The notes under the pieces were generated by a model that worked only from the letters and a program-made list of their open reading frames with translations, ran no database searches and had not been told where the DNA came from. From assembly GCA_046350255.1 (NCBI GenBank), contig JAXMAV010000007.1, positions 62,001-126,000 on the forward strand: a stretch of DNA of 64,000 nucleotides, written 5' to 3'. Origin of the DNA: CALDUY01 sp046350255 (lineage in GTDB: Bacteria > Planctomycetota > Planctomycetia > Gemmatales > Gemmataceae). The position numbers were made by a program, and so were the translations under genes. How positions within the stretch are numbered: the stretch's first letter is position 1; every line of letters starts with the position of its first letter. This document shows positions 17,627 to 27,400 of this stretch, in pieces.

Positions 17627-19534
17627 TCAGGGCATCACCCGCACACTGATCCGCGAAGGATGCTCGGCCGTCCGGTGAATGCGATGGGTCGCCTTGCGAA
17701 AATCGCCCGCCCCCGCGGTGTAGATATCGACGAACGTCTGCGGATTGCGATCGACCAGCGGGAACCACGACGACTGCACCTGCACCATGATCCGATGCCC
17801 CGGGCGGAAGGTGTGGTAGATGTCCGGCAAGGTGAAGCGCACCGGCGTGACCTTGCCGGGCACGAACGGCTGCGGCTTCTCGAAACTGTCGCGGAACTTC
17901 CCCCGCATCACGTCACCGCGCACTAGCTTCTGGTAGCCTCCCATCTTCACTCCTGTGGGGTTGTTCTTCGGGTCGGGATGATCGTCCGGGAACACATCAA
18001 TCACCTTCACGACGAAGTCGGCATCTGTACCGGTGGTGGAGACGAATAGCTCTACCTCGATGGGCCCGGCCAGAGTGACGTCTTGCTCCAGTGGCGCGGT
18101 GCGGTAGACGAGCACATCGGGCCGCTGGGAAGCGAATCGCTGGTCGGCCGTCATGTACTCGGTGACCATGCCAATGACCGTCTTGTTGATGTAGGGCACC
18201 GGTCGGGCGGGATCGCTCAGGTACTCGTCATGGCCCTCGTCGCTTTTACTACCAGCCGGCGCGTTGTCGCGGAGTGCGCCTCCCGCATCGAGATAGAACG
18301 AGCGCGGACGAGAGGCTTTGGGTGGCCAGGTATCGTGCTTGCGCCAGAGGTTGGTGCCCGTCTCGAAGACCCAGGCTTCCGGAGCCTGATCGAGCGCCTT
18401 GCCCTTGAGGTGATGCTCGAAGAACGGCAGCTCGATCTGCTTGCGGTAATACTCCGCGGTTTTGGCGTGAAAGGAGATATCGCCCAGGCTCTCGCCGTCG
18501 CCGCCGCTCCAGCCGCCGTGGACCCACGGCCCCATCACCAGGCGGTTGCTCGTCTTCGGCGATTGCTTCTTCAGGTGCTTGTAGACCTCCAGCGCGCCAA
18601 AGAGGTTCTCGGCGTCGTACCAACCGCCAACGGTGAGGACGGCCGGGCGCACGTCACGGAGATGCTGCCGGATATTACGCGACTTCCAGAACTCGTCGTA
18701 GGTCCCATGCTGCATCACCTCGTCCCAGAACTTCGCCTCACCCTTGAGGAACCGTTTGTTGGCGTCGCTGAGGCGTCCCAGACGCAGGAAGAAGTCGTAG
18801 CCATCGGGCGTGCCATGATCGAAGGTCGGGTTGAACTTGCGCACTGGCTCGGGTCGCGGTCGATCGAACCGGGACAGGAAGTTGAACAGGTGCGGCAGGA
18901 ACAGCGCGCCGTTGTGGTGAAAGTCATCGCCGATGAACCAGTCGGTCACGGGCGCCTGGGGCGAAGCCGCTTTCAGCGCGGGATGAGCGTCGATCATGCC
19001 GGCCGCGACGTAAAACCCCGGATACGAAATGCCCCACATCCCAACCTTGCCGTTGTGGTTGGGCACCTTGTCGAGCAGAAAGGCGATGGTGTCGTAGGTG
19101 TCGGTCCCCTCGTCGATGAGGTCGGCCCGACCCGCGCCGCGTGCCTTCTTGTCGGTCAAATGCGGCCGCATGTTGACGAACTCGCCCTCAGACATCCACC
19201 GGCCGCGCACGTCCTGGTAGACGAAGATATAGCCTTCCTTGGCGAACAGTGGCGACGGCCCCAGGTTGTCGGGGTAGGCGCTTGGCCCGTAGGGCTGCAC
19301 ACTGTAGGGCGTGCGCTTCAGCAGGATGGGATAGCGGACACTGTCATCCTTGGGCACGTAGACGGCGGTAAAGAGCCGGCGTCCATCACGCATCGGGATG
19401 CGATACTCGTACTTGGTGTAGGCCGCCTTGACGGCTTCCTGCCCCTGGGCCAGGCACGGAGTGGGAGCCAACACACCAGGCAGGAAGGCCAGCAGAGCCA
19501 CCCGCGTCAGCGATAGCCGGGACATGGTCATCAT
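17627..19534 (-). CDS. CocE/NonD family hydrolase (S15 type)
   Basis: 635 residues with signal peptide (SLTRVALLAFLPGVLAP...CLA). The alpha/beta-hydrolase part has the nucleophile motif GMWGISYPGFYVA and VYQDVRGRWMSEGEF, typical of the cocaine esterase/X-Pro dipeptidyl-peptidase group, and the C-terminal jelly-roll begins near DVLVYRTAPLEQDVTLAGP. It probably hydrolyses acyl or peptide substrates outside the cytoplasm. It follows DUF1552 on the same strand, separated by 87 bases that contain a 12-bp hairpin. Confidence 0.88.
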   Translation of the reverse strand: MMTMSRLSLTRVALLAFLPGVLAPTPCLAQGQEAVKAAYTKYEYRIPMRDGRRLFTAVYVPKDDSVRYPILLKRTPYSVQPYGPSAYPDNLGPSPLFAKEGYIFVYQDVRGRWMSEGEFVNMRPHLTDKKARGAGRADLIDEGTDTYDTIAFLLDKVPNHNGKVGMWGISYPGFYVAAGMIDAHPALKAASPQAPVTDWFIGDDFHHNGALFLPHLFNFLSRFDRPRPEPVRKFNPTFDHGTPDGYDFFLRLGRLSDANKRFLKGEAKFWDEVMQHGTYDEFWKSRNIRQHLRDVRPAVLTVGGWYDAENLFGALEVYKHLKKQSPKTSNRLVMGPWVHGGWSGGDGESLGDISFHAKTAEYYRKQIELPFFEHHLKGKALDQAPEAWVFETGTNLWRKHDTWPPKASRPRSFYLDAGGALRDNAPAGSKSDEGHDEYLSDPARPVPYINKTVIGMVTEYMTADQRFASQRPDVLVYRTAPLEQDVTLAGPIEVELFVSTTGTDADFVVKVIDVFPDDHPDPKNNPTGVKMGGYQKLVRGDVMRGKFRDSFEKPQPFVPGKVTPVRFTLPDIYHTFRPGHRIMVQVQSSWFPLVDRNPQTFVDIYTAGAGDFRKATHRIHRTAEHPSRISVRVMP

Positions 19535-19569
19535 CGAGGAACACCACCAGGGACCAGGAGACGAGAACC

Positions 19570-19604
19570 GATCCGACGAGGAGAGAAACCACCCTCATCG
19601 GATC
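19570..19604 (-). terminator. intercistronic hairpin between DUF1552 and CocE genes
   Basis: 12-bp stem (19570-19581 with 19593-19604) that is fully paired only in the minus-strand RNA (one G-U). No U-run follows; it may be a partial terminator or processing site within the operon. Confidence 0.45.
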
Positions 19605-19621
19605 CGTTATGGGGAAAACTA

Positions 19622-20899
19622 CTACAGTCCGGCCAGGCGCTCGCGGGCATCGCCGAAGGCCGGCAACTTCAGGCCCATGCGGTCCATCAGACCCAAATAG
19701 AGCGAGCACAGCTTGCGCCTATCGTTCCCGGCAGCGAGATAATCGAGGGTGCGCCCGGTCTCCAGCGCTCCACCCAGCGAGCCTGTGAGCAGCAGTGGCA
19801 CCCGGGTGCCATTGTGGGCATCCCAGTGTTCGGACACAAACATGATGCAGGAATTGTCGAGGACGGAGCCTTCTCCCTCGGGCATCTTCGCGAGCTTGTC
19901 GAGCAAGTAGGCATACTGTTCGACATGGCATTTCACGATGGCCTGGTAAGCCGGCCCTGTGTTGGCGTGGGAGTAGCTGTGGTGGTCGTCGCGAATGCCG
20001 AGGAAGGGATACACCTGCCCGGAGAGATCGCGCGACAAAAGCAGTGTGGCGATGCGCGTGCGGTCGGTCTGAAACGCCAGCGCGATGATGTCGCACATGA
20101 GCCGGGCGTAGCTCTTGAAATCCTTCGGCTGCCCCGGCGCCGGCCGCTGACCGGCAGGAACCCGGGGCCCCTCGTCGACGGCCAAGCGGTTGAGCCGCTG
20201 CACGCGCTGTTCAGTTTCGCGCACCGACGAGAAGAACTCGTCGAGCTTGCCCCGATCGGTGCCGTTGACCTTGCCGCGCAGGTCGTTCGCCTGCTGCAGC
20301 ACCTCGTCGAGAATGCTGCCCTGCAGCTTGCCGGCCCGGGCGCCGAACAGGCTGTCGAACGCCAGCGAGGGGTGCAGCTCCATCGGGACCGGCGAGTCCG
20401 GCGTGCGCCAGGAGATGTGCGAGGCATAGACCATCGAGTACTGACTCTCGTGGAAGCCGCTCACCGGATGCTCGCACCCCAGCACCAGGCTAGGTAGCGC
20501 CGTCTGCTCCTCGAAGTGCCGAGCCAGCATCTGATCCATGCTGACGCCGCCCTTGATGGTTCGCCCCCGATGCAGTGCCGAACCCGACAGGATATTGCCG
20601 GTGCAGCGTGCATGGCCGCCATCGCCCTCCTTGTTGAACAGGCCGTTGATGACGTTGAGCTTCTCGCGGAACGGAGCCAGCGGTTCCAGGCTGGGACCCA
20701 GTTCCATGGCGGCTCCCTTGCCCCGGGCCCACCAGGTCGGCGGCGAGATGCCATCCCCGATGAACAGGCAGGCGAACCGTTGCGGAGCCTTTTTGCTGGC
20801 CCCCGCGCTGGCCAGCGCCCGGAGCGATTCCAGCCAGGGCAGAGCGATGGTGATGCCCAGGCCTTTTAGCAGCGCGCGTCGCGAGAAGTCTGTCATCAT
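19622..20899 (-). CDS. DUF1552 protein with Tat-like signal
   Basis: 425 residues. The N-terminus FSRRALLKGLGITIALPWLES is a Tat-type signal, followed by PQRFACLFIGDGISPPTWWA, standard for DUF1552. This family is almost always paired with DUF1592 cytochrome-like proteins in planctomycetes, as here. The function is not established; the fold is related to the alkaline-phosphatase/DUF1501 group, so a secreted hydrolase is suspected. The start overlaps the DUF1592 stop in an ATGA arrangement and has a G-rich ribosome binding site, indicating translational coupling. Confidence 0.93.
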   Translation of the reverse strand: MMTDFSRRALLKGLGITIALPWLESLRALASAGASKKAPQRFACLFIGDGISPPTWWARGKGAAMELGPSLEPLAPFREKLNVINGLFNKEGDGGHARCTGNILSGSALHRGRTIKGGVSMDQMLARHFEEQTALPSLVLGCEHPVSGFHESQYSMVYASHISWRTPDSPVPMELHPSLAFDSLFGARAGKLQGSILDEVLQQANDLRGKVNGTDRGKLDEFFSSVRETEQRVQRLNRLAVDEGPRVPAGQRPAPGQPKDFKSYARLMCDIIALAFQTDRTRIATLLLSRDLSGQVYPFLGIRDDHHSYSHANTGPAYQAIVKCHVEQYAYLLDKLAKMPEGEGSVLDNSCIMFVSEHWDAHNGTRVPLLLTGSLGGALETGRTLDYLAAGNDRRKLCSLYLGLMDRMGLKLPAFGDARERLAGL

Positions 20900-23800
20900 G
20901 GTTCCCCCCGAGATGAACGATCCGCCCGAAACCGGGTCGGCGAGAAATCCTTGCAGCGTTGCGTGAGAAACTGCGGGCTGGTGGCCACTAGCTCGAACAG
21001 GCACGCGGGCCGATATCCCGAGCGTGCCAGCTCGCTCTGCATCCGCTCAAGCAGCGGTTGATCGGACAGCTGTAACGAGCGGCCAAGAGCATACCCCAGG
21101 AACTTGTGGCACAGGGTGCGGGCGAACTCCGCCTGGCGTTGCGCGACGAGATGGTCGGCAAACTCCGGCACACCGCGCGCTTCCTTGCCGCCAGGCAGCG
21201 TGACGCGGTTGTCGATCGGTCGGCCGGCCAGGTCGCGGGTGCGAGTGCGTCCGATGGGGTCGAACCCTTCCATGGCCAGCCCGATCGGATCGAACCGCTG
21301 ATGGCAGCGTGCGCAGTTGGCATCCTCGACGTGCAGGCGCAGCAACTCGCGGATCGTCTTTCCCTGCGCGTCGGTCTCCTTGGCGGGTAGCACGGCCACA
21401 TTCGGTGGAGGCGGCGGAATGTGCTCACCCAGCACCTTGTGTACCATCCAGAAGCCCCGCTTGACCGGACTCGTGCGCTGCGGCTGCGAGTAACGCGTCA
21501 GAAAGACTGCCATGCCCATCACCCCGGCACGCCCCTTCTCCCGCAGGCCGGTTACGCGCTGCCAGTCGTCGCCAGCGAGGCTCAGCCCGTAATGTTTGGC
21601 CAGGCGAGGATTGACGAAGGTGGCGTCGCCGTTCAATAGCTCGGTGAGTGGGCTGTTACTCCGCACCAGATGTGTGACCAGCCGGGTGGGCTCCTCGAAC
21701 ATGGCCTGGCGAAGGCCATCATCGAAGCCAGGAAAGCTATCCCGAGACACCGCTTCCTGCGTCAAGAAGTCGCGATAGCCCAGCCACTGGCCGAAGAACT
21801 CCAGCGCGAATCGGCTCACGCGTGGATCGCGTGTCATCCGACGCACCTGGGACCGCAGGGTGGCGCTGTCGCGCAGCTTGCCGGCCTGGGCCAGGTGCAG
21901 TAACTCCTCGTCGGGTGGCCCCGCCCAGAGGAAGTAACTCAATCGCGATGCAAGGGCCAGGTCCGGTAGCGGCGCGACACCCTCTCCTGCCGGCGTCGGC
22001 TGGTAGTGCAAACAGAAGTGCGGCGACACGAGGATGCGTACCAGAGAGGAGCGCACTGCGGTTTCCAGTCCGTGAGCGCGATCGCGGCACACCCGGGTAT
22101 AGAACGCCTCCAGCGCCGTACGTTCCTCCGCGCGCAACGGTCGACGGTAAGCGCGAGCAGCGAAGGCGAGGAGATCATCGCGATAGAGTTGCTCGGTCTG
22201 CTTGCGTTGTTCGGCGTGCTCACGCAGCCCCTGGCGGATCTCGGTGAAGAAGACGCTGATAGGGTGCTTCTCCAGAGCGCTGCCTTCCAGCTTGACGCCC
22301 GAGCGGCGCAGATACACCGCAGCCAGCCGGGCGATGGTGTCGTCCTGGACGAGGTCGGGATCTTCCTCCTTGAAGGCGTCGAAGTCGGCGTGTTTGAGGA
22401 AGTTTCGTTCGGAGCGTTCGAAGAACACGAAGCCGCGCAGCAGCTTCTCCCAGATGCCGGTGACGAAGTAAAGTTCGCGCCACAGGCGGTCGAGTTCGCT
22501 CTTCTCCGCGGGTGTCAGCACCGAGCGGCACAGTGGCTGATCGTCACGGAAGAAGCCCTCGATGAGATGGAACCCGGCCGAGAGCCCGCGCGTCGCATCG
22601 ACGTGGAAGAAGCGACTGGGGAAGACCCGACAAAACGCACCCGCCGAGGCCTCTACCGCCGCCTGCCGTGGATGCCCCGGGGTGATGAGAGGCAGTGCAG
22701 GCGCCTCCGCTCGGCTGTCCACGCGGTCGGTGATGTGCACGCTCATCGCGCCGGGGCTGTTGCGATCCAGCCGGCAGGTCAACGTCAAGGTCACGCTCCC
22801 CTTGCCGCGCAGAGGAATCGCCTTCGTCGGCAGACGGATCTGTAGCGGCTGCCTGGAGGCTCCACCCACCAAGACGAAGGCATCCGGGCTGATGCGTGCG
22901 CCCTGCGGATGAGTGCCGAACCGCAGCGTGCCGAACTGCTCGGGCAAGTGCTGCTCGACCAGCTGACGCAGCGACCATTTCTTCTTGCCGTCGGTCGTGG
23001 CGCTGTTGGTAGAAAACTGCCCCTCGACAATCAGGGCCCCCTCGGGCCGTGCATCGCCGAGGCCAGCCAGCTCCACGATCACGGGCAGCTCCCGGCGCTG
23101 ATTCCACTCGCCGTACTCCAGTTTCACCGTCTGCTGCAGGAGCCTGGCGCTGTCGAAGGTGTCGCGGCGGGTGGCGGTCTGTCGCCGACGTTCGAGATGG
23201 TCAATGGGCGCGTTGCCGGCGTGCGCCACGATGGCTGGGGTCTCCTCGGGGCACAGCTCCCGGCTCAGGCGCTGACAGTCCATCGCCAGGCTACGCACAG
23301 CGGCTTCCACCTCCGCGACGACCGGCTTACCGGCGGTTTTCGGCCGAGGCAGTGCCTTCCACCGCGCCCGCAACCAGCTCAGCGCGAAGGCGTCCTTCTC
23401 CTCGCTCTGGAGAAGATCCCAGAGATGTCGGGCGTAGATCGGACTCAGTTTCTGGTCGCGGGCCCAGGCCTCGATTGTGGCCGGACGCGACTCGGGTGCA
23501 GTTTCCCGGTAGAGCCACAGTGCAGACAGGTACTTCGCCGGATCAACCGCGTGTGCCTCGTAGAAGCGGAGAATCTGTTGCTCGTAATACTTCTGTCGAT
23601 CGGCGAAGGTGATCACCGGGTGTGGCGCAAAGCGAAGCCCGGCCGTGGTCAGCATGGCGTGATCGGCCACCTGCTCGGCAGCCCCGTAGTACTTCTTGAA
23701 CAGGCTAGGCGACATGGTCAGCGCCTCGCCGGTGTTGGTGAAGCCCTCTCCCGAGGCCGGATCCGCCGGGAACGACCGCGCCGGTTGGATATCCACCCCG

Positions 23801-24258
23801 GTCAGGTCGTGGATCGTGTTGTCATACTCGGCGTTACTCAGTCGGCGCGGCGGCACCACGCCAGGGTCGCCCGCCAGCTTTCGCGCCTCGGTCTGCAAGA
23901 CTTTCTCAAGCGCCTTCAGAAACTCGCTGCGCTGCGCAGCCGTCGGTTGTCGGGCCGATTCCGGTGGCATCTCCCCCTTCCGCACAAAGGTGACCACGTG
24001 CTCCCACTGCCGGAAATCTTCGAGGATGCGGCCTGGCGTCAGACGGGTCAGGTCGAGTTCGCCGCGCCGGTTCTTCGCATCATGACAGCGCACGCAGTGT
24101 GTGTTCAGGAAGGGAGCCACCTGGGTGCGGAACGCTTCGTCGCCGCGCGCCTGACTCCACCCGGCATCCATCAGTGCAGACAGCCCCAGCGCCAGCACGA
24201 CGATGAGGCGGAAGCAAGCCACCCAGTCCGGCGAGGGGTTCCAAGCGGTGACGACCAT
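20896..24258 (-). CDS. DUF1592-type planctomycete cytochrome-like protein (DUF1587/1592/1588/1585/1595)
   Basis: 1120 residues. After a signal peptide (FRLIVVLALGLSALMDAGWS) comes a c-type heme motif CVRCHD (near residue 53) in FLNTHCVRCHD, then DUF1587 (NAEYDNTIHDLTGVD), a long variable middle, DUF1595/DUF1592 (DDLLAFAARAYRRPL; ALASRLSYFLWAGPPDEEL), DUF1588 with a second CARCHQRFDPIGLAMEGFD, and DUF1585 at the end. The start at 24258 (MVVTAWNP) has GAGGAAAG upstream and is preferred over 24369. It is encoded in one unit with DUF1552 and perhaps CocE. Proposed roles in oxidative polysaccharide breakdown at the cell surface are unproven. Confidence 0.93.
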   Translation of the reverse strand: MVVTAWNPSPDWVACFRLIVVLALGLSALMDAGWSQARGDEAFRTQVAPFLNTHCVRCHDAKNRRGELDLTRLTPGRILEDFRQWEHVVTFVRKGEMPPESARQPTAAQRSEFLKALEKVLQTEARKLAGDPGVVPPRRLSNAEYDNTIHDLTGVDIQPARSFPADPASGEGFTNTGEALTMSPSLFKKYYGAAEQVADHAMLTTAGLRFAPHPVITFADRQKYYEQQILRFYEAHAVDPAKYLSALWLYRETAPESRPATIEAWARDQKLSPIYARHLWDLLQSEEKDAFALSWLRARWKALPRPKTAGKPVVAEVEAAVRSLAMDCQRLSRELCPEETPAIVAHAGNAPIDHLERRRQTATRRDTFDSARLLQQTVKLEYGEWNQRRELPVIVELAGLGDARPEGALIVEGQFSTNSATTDGKKKWSLRQLVEQHLPEQFGTLRFGTHPQGARISPDAFVLVGGASRQPLQIRLPTKAIPLRGKGSVTLTLTCRLDRNSPGAMSVHITDRVDSRAEAPALPLITPGHPRQAAVEASAGAFCRVFPSRFFHVDATRGLSAGFHLIEGFFRDDQPLCRSVLTPAEKSELDRLWRELYFVTGIWEKLLRGFVFFERSERNFLKHADFDAFKEEDPDLVQDDTIARLAAVYLRRSGVKLEGSALEKHPISVFFTEIRQGLREHAEQRKQTEQLYRDDLLAFAARAYRRPLRAEERTALEAFYTRVCRDRAHGLETAVRSSLVRILVSPHFCLHYQPTPAGEGVAPLPDLALASRLSYFLWAGPPDEELLHLAQAGKLRDSATLRSQVRRMTRDPRVSRFALEFFGQWLGYRDFLTQEAVSRDSFPGFDDGLRQAMFEEPTRLVTHLVRSNSPLTELLNGDATFVNPRLAKHYGLSLAGDDWQRVTGLREKGRAGVMGMAVFLTRYSQPQRTSPVKRGFWMVHKVLGEHIPPPPPNVAVLPAKETDAQGKTIRELLRLHVEDANCARCHQRFDPIGLAMEGFDPIGRTRTRDLAGRPIDNRVTLPGGKEARGVPEFADHLVAQRQAEFARTLCHKFLGYALGRSLQLSDQPLLERMQSELARSGYRPACLFELVATSPQFLTQRCKDFSPTRFRADRSSRGEP

Positions 24259-24471
24259 GAAGGCTTTCCTCGGACAGAGGCTCCAGGGGGGAGGCCAGGC
24301 AGGGTGAGCGGCAGGCCTTCTCAGTGTAACTCCTCGCACCGCGAGTTCCACCGGGATTTTTCCAGGCAAATCCGTCGACGAGCCGAACTACCTGGCGCCT
24401 TGTTGTCAGGTGTGGCAGAGCGTAGACTCGATTGCATCTTGCCCGCCATCCTCGCATTCCTCGGAGGGGCC

Positions 24472-27400
24472 ATGTCGTCTCTGATTCGTGTCGTTCTGAT
24501 GGTCGCCGTGCTTCCGGCCACCTTGCTGGCCGCACCGGCCTCGAACCTCCACGAGGTCGGTGTGGGGCGGGTCGATATTACCCCAAAGCATCCGGTCCGG
24601 CTCAACGGGTTCGGCTTCCGGCGCACCGAATCCGAAGGCGTGCAGCAGCGCATCTGGGCCAAGGCGCTGGCCCTGGGCAAGACGAACCCTGCTGTCGTCC
24701 TCACGGTCGATAACCTGGGTGTTTCAGCGGACATCACCGCCGAGCTTGCCCGGCGCCTTGAAAAGCACGGCGTACACCGCGATCGCCTGGCCATCACCGC
24801 CACGCACACCCACACCGCGCCGATGGTCCGCGGCCTGTGTGCTACCATCTTCAGCACCCCCATTCCGAAGGAGCACCAGGACCACATCGAGCAGTACACC
24901 CGACAGTTCATCGATGGCCTGGAGAAGGCCGCCCTGGCCGCCCTGGCTGATCGTCAACCGGCACATATCACCTGGGGCATCGGCCGGGCCAGGTTCGCCA
25001 TCAATCGACGCACTGCTGGCGGCCCTGTCGATCACGACCTCCCACTTCTCGCCGTGCGCAGCCCCGAGGGGAAACTGCGGGCGCTGTGGGTCAACTATGC
25101 CTGTCACGCCGTCACCCTTTCGCACAACAAGATCGGTGGAGACTGGCCCGGCCATGCCCAGCAGGCCATCGAGGACGACCATCCTGGCAGTGTCGCTCTT
25201 GTCTCCGTGGGGTGTGGTGCCGACAGCAACCCCTCATCCGGCGTCACCGGCGACAAGGTCGAGATCGCCTCGCGCCAGGGCCAGGAGATCGCCCGCGAGG
25301 TGAAACGCCTGTTGACCGGATACCTGGCCCCCGTGACTGGCACGCTCGAGGTGACCTCGCGCACGGTCAACCTACCACTGGATAAGCTACCCACCCGCGA
25401 GGAATGGCAGCGACGAGCTACCCGGGGCGGCGCGGTCGGCTACCATGCCCAGATGCAACTCGCCCGCCTCGATCGCGGCGAAAAGCTGCGCGCCAGCATC
25501 GACTATCGCATCCTCACCTGGGCCTTCGGAGACTCCCTGGCGATGGTGTTTCTCCCCGGCGAGGTCGTTGTCGATTACGCCCTGCGGCTCAAGAAGGAAC
25601 TCGATGGCCGGCGCCTGTGGATCAACGCCTACAGCAACGATGCCCCCGGCTATGTTCCCTCCGAGCGCATACGCAAGGAAGGCGGCTACGAGGGAGGCGG
25701 CGCGATGGTCTACTACGACATCCCGACCGGCTACCAGGCAGGGCTCGAACGCCCGATCATCGAGGCCGTCCGCCAGCCGCTGCTCCGTCAGTTTCGCCCG
25801 ACGTTCAACCCGGAGAAGACCAGCGGCACGCTCCCCCTATCGCCCCAGCAATCGGCCGCCGAGCTAGCCACGAAGGCCGGGCTGACCATCGACCTCGTCG
25901 CGGCTGAGCCACTGGTGCAAAGTCCCGTGGCCATCGACTTTGGACCCGACGGCCGCCTGTGGGTGGCTGAGATGGCCGACTACCCCTCGGGGGTGCAGGG
26001 GACGTTCCAGCCCGGCGGACGGGTCGTCTACCTCGAGGATATCGATGGCGATGGCATCTACGATAAACGCACCCTCTACGTCGATAAGATCCCCTTTCCC
26101 ACCGGCGTGACTGCCTGGCGCGACGGGGTGCTGATTTGCGCCGCCCCCGACATCCTGTTTGCCGAGGGAAAAGGCCCCGACGGCCAGGCGCGCACAGTGC
26201 GCAAGCTCTTCTCGGGGTTCGGCACGGAAAACTACCAGGCGCGGGTCAACAGCCTGGTCTTCGGGCTGGATGGCTGGGTGCACGGCTCGTGCGGCCTGTT
26301 CGGCGGAGCGATCACCACACCCGAAGGCAAGGTCGTCAAGCTGGGCGATCGCGACTTTCGCATCCGACCCGACGACGGCACCCTCGAGCCGGCCACCGGT
26401 CGTACCCAGCAGGGACGCGTGCGAGACGACTGGGACAACTGGTTCGGCTGCGACAACAGCAACCTGGCCCGCCACCTGGTCCTGCCCGACCATTACCTGC
26501 GGCGGAACCCCCACGTCGCCTACCCGACACCGACGGCACACGTGCCGGATTATCCAGGGTGGAACACCCTGTTTCCTCGACGTTCGCTGCAGCTGTTCAA
26601 ACTGTCCGGCCCCTCGGGCAGAGTGACGGCGGCCTGTGGGCTGGGGGTCTATCGCGACGACCTGCTCGGATCCGACTTCACCGGCAACCTCTTCACCTGC
26701 GAGCCGGTGAGTCTCTCCGTGCATCGCGAGCTCCTGCGGCCCCGGGGCAGTTCCTTCCTGGGTAGCCGCGCCGCGGACGAAGCGGATCGCGAGTTTCTGG
26801 GGTCGCTGGATGGCTGGTTCCGCCCGGTGCAGGCCCGAACAGGACCCGACGGCGCCCTGTGGATCGTCGATATGTATCGCTTCGTGATCGAGCATCCGCG
26901 CTGGATTCCCCCCGAAGAGCTGGCACGGGTGGACACGCGCGCGGGCGCCTCGATGGGTCGGCTCTATCGAGTGCGTCCCGCAAACAAACCGTTGCGCGCG
27001 GTGCCGCGCTTCAACCAGCTGGAGCCCCCCGCGCTGGCCGCGTTGCTGGCTAGCCCCAACGGCATCCAGCGCGACCTGGCGACGCAGACCCTCCTGTGGC
27101 GCGGCAAGGCCGAGGCAGCTGCTCCCGTGCGAAAACTGCTAGCCTCCGCTCGTCCCGAGGCGCGCGTGCATGCCCTTTGCGTGCTCGATGGCCTCAAACA
27201 GTTGACCGCAGACGACGTGCTCACGGCGTTGAAGGATGCCCATCCCGGGGTGCGGCGCCACGCGGTGCGCCTGGCCGAGCGGTTCCTCGGCGAGAAAGAA
27301 CCGCTGGGCGATGCGCTGGTGTCGCTGGTGGACGATCCCGATGCCCAGGTGCGCCTGCAGGTCGCCTTCAGCCTGGGCGAGTGGAAGCAGCCCCGGGCTG

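Noticed and set aside
22909..24471. 521-codon open frame in front of the ceramidase/heme gene, in the same frame
   Set aside because: It is wholly antisense to the DUF1592 gene, whose domains are clear, and the fusion gene has its own ribosome binding site and signal peptide at 24472.
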